Positions 36,838-46,062 are shown, counted from the first letter of the stretch. The stretch: 57,685 nucleotides of DNA from CAIKOD01 sp035543455 (GCA_035543455.1 DATKKE010000007.1:1-57685), one strand, 5' to 3'. Notes: generated from the sequence alone by a model not told the origin. Translations and numbers: made by a program.

Positions 36838-37220
36838 GTTATTCCCGATAACGTGGTATTTTTTTTACCTGGACCTGGTGTATTCACGTTTATTAACATG
36901 GCATTCGACTGATATCTGACACTAATCCGGGCACGGGAAAGGACCCGAATCATGCAGTTTAGAGGCTTGAATGATACGGATGCTGTAACTCTCCTTTGTC
37001 ATCCCTCATATATATCGTCACTTGCACATTTGTATCAGGATTTTATTTCCAGATTCCGGCCGATAGATGATGTGATATGATTTCATTGTATCCAGCTCCA
37101 TCTTCCTCCGATTAATTAATAGATCACATTCCGATTTTTTCGGTAGTTATCCCCCATTAAATGTTTTTTATATTCCTGAATAGTTTGAAATAACCGGGAT
37201 TTCATATACGTTAATACCTG
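36838..37220. other. Intergenic region, no gene seen
   Basis: 383 AT-rich bases between the M20 peptidase and the CDF transporter genes. They probably hold only the CDF promoter. I see nothing else. Confidence 0.4.
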
Positions 37221-38195
37221 ATGGCAGACCCTGACAAGGATAAGGCCTCAATGGATATCCTGAAACAACGTACCGCCCGTCTTTCTGTTATTTCCAATAC
37301 CGGACTCGTAATCCTGAAGTTCGTCGCGGGATTTTTAATAGGCTCTGTGAGCATCATATCCGAAGCGATTCATTCATCCATGGATTTGATTGCAGCTATA
37401 ATTGCATTTTTTGCGGTCAGAACGTCATCTCAACCCCCTGATAGCGAGCATGAATTCGGACACGGCAAATTTGAGGATATGTCCGGGCTTATCGAGGCGG
37501 CATTAATCTTTATTGCTGCGATCCTGATTATCTGGGAAGCCGTGCAAAAACTGCTCGGGGAGGAAACAGGACAATTCTCTCCCCGGATGCTTTTGACAGG
37601 CATATTAATTATGGGCTTTTCCGTTCTCGTGAACTGGTACGTGTCTTCAAGGCTGATGAAGGTCGCCAGGCAGACCGACTCCATAGCCCTCGAAAGCGAT
37701 GCCTGGCACCTGAGAACTGACGTTTATACCTCTCTTGGCGTTTTCTCTGGGCTGATTCTTATCAGGCTGACCGGAATAACACTTTTCGATCCCATCGTTG
37801 CTATAGGTGTCGCCCTCGTGATTATGAAAGCCGCGTATGACCTGACAAGACGGTCTTTTTCCGACCTTCTCGACCTGAAAATTCCTGACAAGGACGAAGA
37901 CCGGATCAAGAGCGTTATCTGCGGGCACGCGTCCAGTTATGCCGGTTTCCATGGATTGAAAACACGCCGTTCAGGTCCCGAAATTTTTATCGAATTTCAT
38001 CTCGTCGTACCGAGCGACGTTACCGTAGAGACGTCACACGATCTTACCGATCACCTTGAAAACGACCTGAAACTCGAATTCCCCAGGGCGACTATTACCA
38101 TCCATGTCGAACCCTGCAATGAAGGATGTACCACGTGCGGGTCATTCTGCACGTTCAAGGAAAAATCAACCGATAAAACGGCCCCTGAGGAGTAA
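37221..38195 (+). CDS. Cation diffusion facilitator family metal transporter
   Basis: Membrane exporter for divalent metals such as zinc, manganese or iron. The 324-residue protein has six hydrophobic segments. The transport site is marked by SEAIHSSMDLIAA (His and Asp, about residues 48-60) and SDAWHLRTDVYTS (about 156-168). A cytoplasmic C-terminal domain (about 215-300) with HLVVPSDV follows, and a Cys-rich tail CNEGCTTCGSFC near residue 298-309 may bind metal. The Cys-rich tail is unusual and worth noting. The metal cannot be fixed from sequence. Confidence 0.9.
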   Translation: MADPDKDKASMDILKQRTARLSVISNTGLVILKFVAGFLIGSVSIISEAIHSSMDLIAAIIAFFAVRTSSQPPDSEHEFGHGKFEDMSGLIEAALIFIAAILIIWEAVQKLLGEETGQFSPRMLLTGILIMGFSVLVNWYVSSRLMKVARQTDSIALESDAWHLRTDVYTSLGVFSGLILIRLTGITLFDPIVAIGVALVIMKAAYDLTRRSFSDLLDLKIPDKDEDRIKSVICGHASSYAGFHGLKTRRSGPEIFIEFHLVVPSDVTVETSHDLTDHLENDLKLEFPRATITIHVEPCNEGCTTCGSFCTFKEKSTDKTAPEE

Positions 38196-38242
38196 TCCGA
38201 ATCGTTCGGCCAGCTATTCACTTAATTGGTAAGGAGCGGTCT

Positions 38243-38725
38243 TTATTGAAGTACACAATAACCGGCATCGGTGAGCATCGCGATCATTTCATTGTCCCAG
38301 GACTGGTTATCGTCGATTCCGATCCGGGCGATATGTGTTTCCCAAAATAGTTTCAATTCCGGGTCTTCCGATACAAGCATCCTTGGGGGGAAAATCCGTC
38401 CGCAGACTTGCTCCCGCTGATCTTTTATGAGAAATTTCCAGCAACCAAAATCCTGGCAGATCTCCGGCCATGTCAGATGCACCGTGCAGGAACCTGTCCG
38501 CGATACGGTATCGAGTCTGAAAAACGGACATGCTTCCGGAAGTACTTTGCTGGTTTCATTATTGCGAAAAAGATCAATTTTGTCATCATCAACCCGGACA
38601 TCGGTGAGTTCTCCCGTGTACCTGTTTCTGATTACAAATTCATGCGCACTTTTTTGTTCTTTTATCTCATGCACCGTACCCATATAATGACAGCATTCAC
38701 CACATCTCAGGCAGGAAAAGCCCAT
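38243..38725 (-). CDS. YkgJ-type cysteine-cluster protein (second copy)
   Basis: 160-residue predicted metal- or Fe-S-binding protein. The N-terminal CLRCGECC (5-12) is followed by CPFFRLD, SCTVHLTWPEICQDFGC and later parts like those of the other YkgJ member at 22582-23007, but the two are clearly diverged. It lies on the minus strand next to the CDF gene. Function of the family is unknown. Confidence 0.8.
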   Translation of the reverse strand: MGFSCLRCGECCHYMGTVHEIKEQKSAHEFVIRNRYTGELTDVRVDDDKIDLFRNNETSKVLPEACPFFRLDTVSRTGSCTVHLTWPEICQDFGCWKFLIKDQREQVCGRIFPPRMLVSEDPELKLFWETHIARIGIDDNQSWDNEMIAMLTDAGYCVLQ

Positions 38726-38910
38726 GACTATAGGATTAGCCCCGAATCTCTTATGGTTTTCTGATTTTGGGACCAGCAGCTTCCATGACGACGATTCCCG
38801 CTCTTGGGATTCATACCTTATTCCATATACCTATGAATAAACATGAATTTGTCCAGGAGTTCCCGCCCTGTCACGCGATAGTTATTAACGAAGCCACGAA
38901 AGAATTCCTT

Positions 38911-39108
38911 ATGAGCTGGCTGAATTATATCCTTGTTCTTGTCTCGATAGTTGCGATTATGTACAGCTATTCTGTCGGGAGCACATTCGGGATTGTAATC
39001 TGGGTCGTTGTTTTTATTCTTAACCTTGCCCTGATTATCGTGGAACGATTAAAAAGAAGAGCCTTTGTTGTCGAGAAAGAAACTCCGGAACAAAAACCGG
39101 ATAAATAA
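38911..39108 (+). CDS. Small two-helix membrane protein
   Basis: I do not recognise it. From ATG 38911 it is 65 residues: two hydrophobic segments (about 5-22 and 24-44) followed by a basic stretch KRLKRRAF-like (RLKRRAFVVEKE) and an acidic tail. The frame is open upstream to 38833 and 38767, and those would give a 26- or 48-residue soluble extension. I prefer the short form because the start lies at the hydrophobic region. The ribosome binding site is weak at every candidate. Confidence 0.45.
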   Translation: MSWLNYILVLVSIVAIMYSYSVGSTFGIVIWVVVFILNLALIIVERLKRRAFVVEKETPEQKPDK

Positions 39109-39289
39109 GATCCTCGTTTTATAACACGATTCCCGTTTAGTCCCATTTATACTTTCCTTTGACGGCGAAACCCTGCAACGGTTATGAAGAGGAGTTGTCA
39201 GGAATGATAAATAAGCGGTTCCAGAGGGATATTATTGAAATTTCCTAAATTTAAAAGAAAAGCGAATGTTACGACGATGAAAGAAGAAA

Positions 39290-39361
39290 GCCTTCGGCGG
39301 GAATCGGACCCGCGACCTCTTCCTTACCAAGGAAGCGCTCTACCGACTGAGCCACGAAGGC
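39290..39361 (-). tRNA. tRNA-Thr (anticodon GGT)
   Basis: 72 bases on the minus strand, with the acceptor stem GCCTTCG/CGAAGGC at the ends and the anticodon arm CTTCC-TTGGTAA-GGAAG, giving anticodon GGT. The T arm carries GCGGG-TCCGATT-CCCGC. The 3' CCA is not encoded. The stems pair without gaps. Confidence 0.93.
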
Positions 39362-39694
39362 GCACGTGAGTGCTCCCATAACATAGGTCGTGGTATGTTT
39401 AAAAGATTACGGAAATATCTGATTCAGGGTCTTTTTCCGAACTGGAAAACAATAACTCCTGGTGATTGTATACTATCGACCCCTAATACATTCCTTACCC
39501 TATCGATATACAATGACTCTCTTGGGGCTCCTGCCCCGCCGCTGTGGCAATGCGGGAACATCCCAGATCCTTTTCCAAGTATTAAGAACCCTGATGGCAC
39601 ATGCATTCTGTTTTGGTGCAGATCTGTTGAAAAAATTTTGAAAAGAAAGAACAGAGTTTTTGCCAGTTACCTTGCCTCAAAAGCCTGCATAGTT
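39362..39694. other. Intergenic region containing a dispersed-element fragment
   Basis: 333 bases between tRNA-Thr and the isomerase gene, with no credible gene. The copy of the dispersed element is at 39516-39560 (GGGGCTCCTGCCCCGCCG core). A 104-codon frame across it (39395-39709) looks spurious because its codons cross the repeat. Confidence 0.4.
39516..39560 (+). repeat. Dispersed element fragment, copy 2
   Basis: CTCTTGGGGCTCCTGCCCCG followed by CCGCTGTGGCAATGCGGGAA. It matches the copy at 55651-55700 closely for the first 30 bases, then diverges. It contains a GC-rich GGGGC-TCCT-GCCCC hairpin. Confidence 0.55.
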
Positions 39695-40405
39695 TCATAC
39701 AGCCCTTAATTTTTCCATGCTCGAAACGACCCCGTCGAAGGTATCTACCTCAATTATCGTCGTGGCATTGTCCCGCCGTACGGCGGACATTACGGTCCGG
39801 AAATCTATATCGCCATCCCCGACCGGGCTGTGCGTATCTTTGTCTCCATTATTATCATGGAGATGTACATGATCGAAATGGGTCCCGAGAAATTCAGGGA
39901 GGCAGTGATTGAGATTGGCGTGGCCGACATCCAGGGCAAATCCTGCATCGCCGATCAGGTTGAGTTCATCCGGGGTCCTGAGAAAGAAATAGTCCCAGTT
40001 GCCCATATTTTCTATGGAAAAACCGACAGAATAATCTTCAGCGGCACCTGTTAATTCTTCAAGAGATTTTAAAAACTGCTTTTCTGCCTGCGGACGTTCT
40101 TGTTCCCATGCAAAATAACCCGGGTGCACCACAATACTTCCCGAAACTTCGGCCGCTATTCTGAACGACTCGATTGTTACATCGACACTCGCACGCCGGA
40201 TTGGTTCAAGGAGACTGGCAATATTGACCCCCCTGGACGGAGCATGCAGCGTATATGACAGTGAATAATTTCCCAGCAGATCCGCATCCCGGATGTAATG
40301 GGGGCCATCATCCATTATCTCGACGAGTCTGGTAATTTTCGTAAGTTCTTCAAGAGCTTCGGAAAGTGGTTCCCTATGGAGGCAGAATGTCGAGACCCCA
40401 AACAT
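39695..40405 (-). CDS. Sugar phosphate isomerase/epimerase-like TIM-barrel protein
   Basis: Predicted xylose-isomerase-like TIM barrel enzyme of 236 residues. The metal-binding residues expected in the family are in order: Glu in SIENMGNW, Asp and His in LDVGHANLN, His in HVHLHDNN and the final Glu in IIEVDTFDG. The substrate cannot be told. The gene reads toward the tRNA-Thr and is divergent from hypD. Confidence 0.82.
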   Translation of the reverse strand: MFGVSTFCLHREPLSEALEELTKITRLVEIMDDGPHYIRDADLLGNYSLSYTLHAPSRGVNIASLLEPIRRASVDVTIESFRIAAEVSGSIVVHPGYFAWEQERPQAEKQFLKSLEELTGAAEDYSVGFSIENMGNWDYFFLRTPDELNLIGDAGFALDVGHANLNHCLPEFLGTHFDHVHLHDNNGDKDTHSPVGDGDIDFRTVMSAVRRDNATTIIEVDTFDGVVSSMEKLRAV

Positions 40406-40702
40406 AGAAAGCGGTATATTCAGGTGACATAAATAATATTCGGAGTTAATAATATCTTGAACGAAAAATTCTGATAAATTTATAAAACATGGCGGATTTT
40501 CTTTAAAATTTTTGTATTTCCGATTTTTTTACCATAAGTGGTATTTATTTGTTATTCATAAGGTGAATCAGTCCCTCCTTACGAAGATCGGGCCAAGCGG
40601 ATGAACCTGACCAGTAGTGCTCCTGCATGCAATTTCTTTATGGATTGCATCAGCACTCTTATGATACCAGAATCCAAATAATTGTACATTGTACGTGAAA
40701 TT

Positions 40703-41731
40703 ATGGCATTAGGCAAGGAGATCAATGATAAGCTCAAAGAAATGGCAGACCGGGATCTCACGTTCATGCATATCTGCGGGACTCATGAAGCTGCAATAGC
40801 TAAGACCGGTCTCCGGAGCATACTCCCACAACACCTGAAAATCGTTATGGGGCCCGGTTGTCCTGTCTGTATTACTCCGCAGGGCGAGATAGATGCCGCG
40901 CTCGAACTTGCGGCCAAAGGGTATATCGTTGCAACCTATGGGGATCTCCTCCGGGTCCCTGGATCAACAGGTTCGCTCGAGTCATGCGGCGGTGATGTCA
41001 GGGTGGTCCAGGGAATTCATAAGGCTGTTGAAATCGCTGAAAAAACAGATAATGAAGTTGTTTTCATATCGGTCGGTTTCGAAACTACAGCACCTACTGT
41101 TGCGGCAACAATTCTTGCCGATCCACCCGGCAATTTCAGCATTCTCTCCTGTCACCGGCTGGTCCCCCCCGCCATGAAATGGCTTCTTTCGCAGGGTGAG
41201 GCAAAGTTAGACGGCTTTGTCCTGCCCGGGCACGTTTGCACCGTAATGGGATACCATGAATATGAGCAGTTCCCTGTACCCCAGGTTGTTGCAGGTTTCG
41301 AGGCAGACGATATCCTTCTTGGGTTGCTGATGCTGGTCCGGCAGATCAGGGAAGGAACACACAGGGTTGACAATGCATATCCCAGAGCGGTTTCCTGCTC
41401 GGGAAATGTAAAAGCTCAAAAGGTGATGTACGATGTATTCGAGCCGTGTGACGTGGAATGGCGGGGTTTCCCGGTAATTGCAGGTTCAGGACTTCGCTTG
41501 AAACCGGCATTTGAACGCTACGATGCCCAGAAAAAGTTTGATATCGAATTTCGGCATGTGACCAAGCATTCTGCCTGTATCTGTGACCGGGTGCTCCGGG
41601 GGATTGCAGAACCAACAGATTGCAGACTTTTTGGTAAAGCCTGTACACCCAGGAACCCTGTCGGCCCCTGCATGGTCAGTCATGAAGGAGCATGCAGGAT
41701 ATGGCACCTGTACCATGTAAAGCACGTTTGA
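40703..41731 (+). CDS. hypD: Hydrogenase maturation factor HypD
   Basis: HypD is the Fe-S scaffold that carries Fe(CN)2CO to HypC during [NiFe]-hydrogenase maturation. The 342-residue protein from ATG 40703 has the conserved cysteine motifs HICGTHE near residue 25, GPGCPVC near 52 and SCHRLVPPA near 149. The C-terminal cluster is HSACICDRVLRG, GKACTPRNPVGPCMVS. The TTG seven codons upstream lacks a ribosome binding site. No other hyp gene is in the window. An AAATAAT about 25 bases before the ATG could give a leaderless mRNA. Confidence 0.95.
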   Translation: MALGKEINDKLKEMADRDLTFMHICGTHEAAIAKTGLRSILPQHLKIVMGPGCPVCITPQGEIDAALELAAKGYIVATYGDLLRVPGSTGSLESCGGDVRVVQGIHKAVEIAEKTDNEVVFISVGFETTAPTVAATILADPPGNFSILSCHRLVPPAMKWLLSQGEAKLDGFVLPGHVCTVMGYHEYEQFPVPQVVAGFEADDILLGLLMLVRQIREGTHRVDNAYPRAVSCSGNVKAQKVMYDVFEPCDVEWRGFPVIAGSGLRLKPAFERYDAQKKFDIEFRHVTKHSACICDRVLRGIAEPTDCRLFGKACTPRNPVGPCMVSHEGACRIWHLYHVKHV

Positions 41732-42446
41732 AATCCGGGATCTCCAGAAATCAGGAGTTAATAACAATCCGGAAAATGAGTGATTACCAAGTTCTTAAAA
41801 AAAATCAGACATGCCATTTATTTTCAAATCTTACAGAAAACAATTGTCCGGTAACCAGGGGTTAATAAATTTCCTGCCTTAATCCGGTATTTATATTCAA
41901 CGTACAGTCCGATACGAATAAGAAGATGGAGCAGTAATCATTAAGAGTCCATAGGATTTTCTGTACCTGCATCGCAATCGTTGCGGTCAGAAATCCAACC
42001 TTGTAACGTAACTGGTAATGTTGTGAGTACGTATCCACACATCATCCATTGTATTCTGAATGTTTTGTTAAATTCCAAGCGGAAGACCACATCGTCAATA
42101 AAGGTTTATCCTGTATTCGAGCTTTAAAGAATCAACCGGTGATCTTCGATCCGGCTGATTTGTCGGGGGAATTCATTTCATGGTTATCCACGACCAGTCC
42201 TGCCTGGGAATTTTAATGGGTGTATACTGGGGTAGTACCAATAGGATGTTGACCGCTACGGTCGCCGATCGTTAACTGGCTGTATCCGGATAACCACCTG
42301 TTATCCGGGGAAAAAATGACCAAGATGTCATAAAAAACGTCATATTCCCGCCCGATACTGCTGGAATTGCAAAGGCTTTTTGCCTATCCCGGTGTTACTA
42401 ATATGGAATATTGCCTTTCTTTCAGCAAGCAGACAATAATTCCGGT
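41732..42446. other. 715-base spacer with no gene recognised
   Basis: Between hypD and tRNA-Arg. I see no protein or RNA gene. Overall it is AT-rich with scattered ATGs that give only a few codons. Confidence 0.4.
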
Positions 42447-42518
42447 GCCCCGGTAGGGTAGTGGACATCCTAGAAGCCTCCGGAGCTTTTGACCCGGGTT
42501 CGAGTCCCGGCCGGGGCG
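42447..42518 (+). tRNA. tRNA-Arg (anticodon CCG)
   Basis: Acceptor stem GCCCCGG/CCGGGGC, anticodon stem GAAGC/GCTTT with loop CTCCGGA giving anticodon CCG, and T arm CCGGG-TTCGAGT-CCCGG. It reads CGG codons. The discriminator base G is at 42518 and CCA is not encoded. Confidence 0.93.
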
Positions 42519-42838
42519 TAATTTCTTTTAAGTCTAAAGTGCTTATCATTCAATTTAATTTGGGCCGCATCTACGAAGATGTATGGGATATGGGATTCAA
42601 TCGAACGTGAAAAGAATTCAATGACCTTCGAATCAAGTTCTTTTGCGAGACAGTCTCCTGATCCGGTTTTTTATCAGAGAACTGAAGGCTGAGAATGGCA
42701 TAGGAGATCTTTGATCTCAGATCAGATGAAATCCTGACTGGTAGGCAACCGACTTCGAGACACTTTGATCGGGCTGCTTGCTGTTGAGACCTCGGAGTTG
42801 ACGGGATCCTCAGATTTTGTGGTCCATTACCGTTGACA
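42519..42838. other. Spacer after tRNA-Arg, no gene recognised
   Basis: 320 bases between tRNA-Arg and the small minus-strand gene. A 92-codon minus-strand frame (42571-42849) has atypical composition and no recognisable motifs. I treat it as unproven. Confidence 0.35.
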
Positions 42839-42997
42839 CTATTTTGCAAGCTTCCGTATTGTATCTTCGGGAAGAAGCTTTGCGATACTAAGCTTGGTCG
42901 GACATCTTCCGAGTTTCAGCCCAAGCTTCTTCGCCTCGTCCTTGAGCACTTTCGTGTCGATATCATTAATCAGTTCCTTTAATTCTTTTTGATCCAT
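42839..42997 (-). CDS. Possible small helical protein, 52 residues
   Basis: ATG at 42997 on the minus strand opens 52 codons: MDQKELKELINDIDTKVLKD then EAKKLGLKLGRCP and a tail KLSIAKLLPEDTIRKLAK. The residue pattern is amphipathic-helical, resembling a SAP/LEM-like small helical module. No clear ribosome binding site precedes it. It was found by reading the sequence because the frame is below 60 codons. Whether it is expressed is unknown. Confidence 0.45.
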   Translation of the reverse strand: MDQKELKELINDIDTKVLKDEAKKLGLKLGRCPTKLSIAKLLPEDTIRKLAK

Positions 42998-43249
42998 AAC
43001 CGATCGGGGAATGATTGTTGATAGGGATAATAAATTTTACTGGCTGACGGTTCTGGTACGATGTCGTGGGATGAAAAATATCTTCTATTCAGGCATGAAA
43101 ATAACAGGAGAATCAAGAATTAAATTATATAATTCAATTATTAAACGGCTTACTATATCTCGAAAGTTTTAACTTAAAGATTTTATCGGCATAAAAAAAA
43201 CATCACTGAGAGAAGGTTCTGCCAGGTCTTCCGCGCATTTGGGTCTCCG

Positions 43250-43840
43250 CTAAGAAGTGGCGTAATAGGCTCGCTGAGCGTTTCTCCCGACAATGCCCAT
43301 CGCCTTGTTGTAACCGTGCTTGTAAGCTGCAAAAACTATGAAGAAACCGATTAGCACTGCAATAAAAATTATAGCGACCACATTTTCGTTATCTTTGTCA
43401 TTGCCGCTAATCATATGCCTCGTATCGCTAAAAGCAGAAACATAGTTCGATATATCCAAAACTTCTGCGAAAACATTATAGAAAGCCCCAAGAATGCTCC
43501 ACCCTCCCTTTTTGGATGCTGCTATGATTGATTGTATCGTCACCAGGAGCCCAAATATTATTATGAGAATTCCAAATACCAGGAAGTCATACGCAAATGC
43601 GGTGTCAACTGCATCATTGCTAACGTAGCCGAGTATGTATCCCACAAAGCTAAGAATTACTATCAGCACGTAAACAGCCCCGGCAAATGCCAGGCAAAGA
43701 CCGGCATAGGATACAATTTCGCCAAATCCCCCACCGCCACTCTTCCTGATCAGACCTATGTTATATCCGCTTACGTATGCATTCCATATTGACAGTATAA
43801 GATCAAATATGAGTATCAGTACGCTTACTATGTCAACCAT
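43250..43840 (-). CDS. Uncharacterised integral membrane protein
   Basis: 196-residue protein of no family I can name. Hydrophobic segments are near residues 5-22, 44-70, 86-108 and 152-172. A soluble loop SAFSDTRHMISGNDKDNEN lies before the last of them. A C-terminal basic tail (GRNAQRAYYATS) is probably cytoplasmic. The composition is AT-rich and it sits in a low-density stretch after tRNA-Arg, so acquisition by transfer is possible. Confidence 0.6.
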   Translation of the reverse strand: MVDIVSVLILIFDLILSIWNAYVSGYNIGLIRKSGGGGFGEIVSYAGLCLAFAGAVYVLIVILSFVGYILGYVSNDAVDTAFAYDFLVFGILIIIFGLLVTIQSIIAASKKGGWSILGAFYNVFAEVLDISNYVSAFSDTRHMISGNDKDNENVVAIIFIAVLIGFFIVFAAYKHGYNKAMGIVGRNAQRAYYATS

Positions 43841-44257
43841 ATTGTACTATATTTCATATTATTCATATCTTCATTATATAAAAGAACCTGCGTCAGATCT
43901 CACAATAATCCCGGATTTCCTGAATCTTAGACAATAATTGTATCGGCGCAACGCAATTTTGGTCCGTTAAAATGAGTTATTAATGATAAAGAACTCTGGC
44001 TACTGAAAAAATCCCCTCCTCGATATCTCATTTTGCATTGACTATTAGGGAGAAAGGCCATAAATCATCCGTTTTATCCAGATAGATCAATAATTAAAAA
44101 AATTTTGATTTACTTATTTTTTTTTAATTTTATCGGGTATATATTCACCCTGATGAGTAAAAAATCCCAGCTTCAGAGAGAAACAAGGCAAAGATAATTT
44201 ATATAAGAAGATCTTAATTCTCAATATCTAACCCGGATAAGGGTTTGAGGTGTGTTA
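43841..44257. other. AT-rich spacer before the duplicated-motif protein
   Basis: 417 bases, very AT-rich (long A and T runs near 44091-44130). A TATAAGAAG at 44200-44208 lies about 50 bases before the small gene's ATG and may be its promoter. Nothing else is seen. Confidence 0.4.
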
Positions 44258-44473
44258 ATGGGAACAAAAATTGGAAAAGAAAAGATCCAGCGTGAAGATG
44301 GTTATCTCTATTTTGTTGGCAAAGATGGATATGTCTGGGCAGCCCCGATGAAACACAACAAATCCGGTAAGAAAAAGAAGGTAGGTACGGAAAAGATTAC
44401 CAAGGAAAAGGGTTTCATGTATTATCTTGGCAAAGACGGGTTCATAGGAAAAGCAAAAATGAAGAATGCCTGA
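44258..44473 (+). CDS. Small protein with two copies of a GKDG(Y/F) motif
   Basis: 71-residue basic protein from ATG 44258. A ribosome binding site GAGGTG lies a few bases upstream, which favours it over the GTG two codons earlier. The product is an internal duplication. The first unit EKIQREDGYLYFVGKDGYVW (8-27) and the second EKITKEKGFMYYLGKDGFIG (44-63) share EKI...G(Y/F)xYxxGKDG(Y/F). Between them is a Lys-rich linker. I believe similar short proteins exist in other methanogens and bacteria, without known function. A beta-strand hairpin role is inference. Confidence 0.75.
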   Translation: MGTKIGKEKIQREDGYLYFVGKDGYVWAAPMKHNKSGKKKKVGTEKITKEKGFMYYLGKDGFIGKAKMKNA

Positions 44474-44634
44474 CAATTCATTTTTTTTATCCATCAATCG
44501 AAAAAGCCGAAAACCCAGGAAACCATAGTACCTGCCACGTAGATAAACGTCTGGTATCCGGGATTTTGCATGAGAAATGGTACAGGAAAAAAGGAAGACA
44601 CTTAGTCTTACCTTCTGTGCATATTCCTTTTCGT

Positions 44635-45951
44635 TTATTTAGTCTGGTCCCTGGTCGCAATAGATGAAATGTAGGAAATCCCGGCCTTAGCCTTTCTTAC
44701 CCGGGTGCTATCCATCAAATGACGCATGTCGACAAATTCCCCGTTTTGCGTGGTTGTTTTAATGCGATGTGAAAGTTCGGATAGCGGGTCGTACGGAATA
44801 TCCCGGAATATTACTCCATGATTATGGAGGTACATTGTTGCATCTCCTTTGTCAAGGGGATGAATATATGAGATCGCATGGATCTGTTCTTCATTGTATA
44901 CGGACAAATCATTGGAGAAATCGATACCGATTCCGAAACTTATCAGGGTATCGCCGCGGTAGCGGGGTTCAGTGTTGGTATCATTCCATTCATGGTAATT
45001 TTCAGGATCCATGATAGACTTTTGGTTTACCGGTCTCCTGGAAGCAACCGGGGAGAGTTTTATCTCTGAACTAACGACACCTTCGGCAATGCCATACACT
45101 ACAAGGCTGATAATTCCTTTGAAATCCTCTCTGCGTCCTTTAGCGATGGAAAAAATCGCAGAATATAGTTCGGTGAATGTTATTCCTCCCTCGTGACCGG
45201 TCTCGAATGTCAGGATCTCGTGGAACTGGCCCGAGAGGGCAATATTGAAACCGGTAAATATCCTTACACCGCCCGTTTCCTTTACCGGTGTGAAAAAATC
45301 AGGGGTATAATGACCGTCTGTTGGGACATATACCATAGATCCATGCAGTGTGATCATTTCACCGAGCAGGGGCATCGCATCATCGATATTTTTTCCCAGT
45401 GCCCCCAGGCCCAGCGAATAGTCGGCGTCGGCAAAACCAATTGACCGAATATCGTCATGTGTCAGTGTGGCATCAAGCACCTTACGCAGATCGCCGGTCA
45501 CGATAAGAGACGCGTGCCGTGATGACCGGGATTCGATCGAGTAGCTGATATCGTGTACGATGTATGCTTTGGAAATTGTTGCCGGTAACAGGTCTTCGTC
45601 TCCCTTGCGGTTCCGGTACGCGATTTCAGCATCTTTAACCGAGGGATAGAGTTCGAGGACGTTCAGGAACCCGGCCATTTCCAGGACATTTCTTGGGAAT
45701 TCCCGTACGTTTGCCAGTGCAAGGGAACCCCCACGCTGTTTTAATCTTTTTTTCAGCCGGAGGAATACCCTGATCCCGGCACTCGAGAGATAGTCCACCC
45801 CGGCAAGGTTGAGGATCACCGATCTCGTATCGTCAGGCACGATCTCACGGAGGCTCTCATCCAGCTGCTGCGCCCCAAACCCGTCCAGCCTTCCGGTCAT
45901 GGTGACAACGGGAACTTCTCCTTCTCTTGCTATCCTTATCTCAATACTCAT
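44635..45951 (-). CDS. STAS-domain protein with a large C-terminal domain
   Basis: The 438-residue protein starts at ATG 45951 (GGATGTTACC before it is a reasonable ribosome binding site). The frame is open 23 codons further. Residues 1-105 are a STAS domain of the anti-sigma-antagonist type, with the phosphorylatable Ser in LNLAGVDYLSSAGIRVFLRL (about 56-66). The remaining 330 residues are a domain I do not recognise (IGFADADYSLGLGALGKN near residue 172, FETGHEGGITFTEL near 252). It lies downstream of the ABC export genes on the same strand, so it may be co-transcribed with them. Regulation by an unseen kinase is inference. Confidence 0.8.
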   Translation of the reverse strand: MSIEIRIAREGEVPVVTMTGRLDGFGAQQLDESLREIVPDDTRSVILNLAGVDYLSSAGIRVFLRLKKRLKQRGGSLALANVREFPRNVLEMAGFLNVLELYPSVKDAEIAYRNRKGDEDLLPATISKAYIVHDISYSIESRSSRHASLIVTGDLRKVLDATLTHDDIRSIGFADADYSLGLGALGKNIDDAMPLLGEMITLHGSMVYVPTDGHYTPDFFTPVKETGGVRIFTGFNIALSGQFHEILTFETGHEGGITFTELYSAIFSIAKGRREDFKGIISLVVYGIAEGVVSSEIKLSPVASRRPVNQKSIMDPENYHEWNDTNTEPRYRGDTLISFGIGIDFSNDLSVYNEEQIHAISYIHPLDKGDATMYLHNHGVIFRDIPYDPLSELSHRIKTTTQNGEFVDMRHLMDSTRVRKAKAGISYISSIATRDQTK

Positions 45952-46062
45952 GGTAACATCCTTCGCAAATGTTTCCATCTCAAACGTCATTAACAGGGCA
46001 TATATATCCTTCATAATCATCGGAAATGAACAATCCCGATCCGAAAAAATGCATTAAATGAA

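Noticed and set aside
39395..39709. 104-codon gene across the dispersed element
   Set aside because: The frame runs through a repeat, has no ribosome site and resembles no protein.
42571..42849. 92-codon minus-strand gene after tRNA-Arg, perhaps a transposase remnant
   Set aside because: No catalytic motifs, no terminal inverted repeats and no target duplication are visible.
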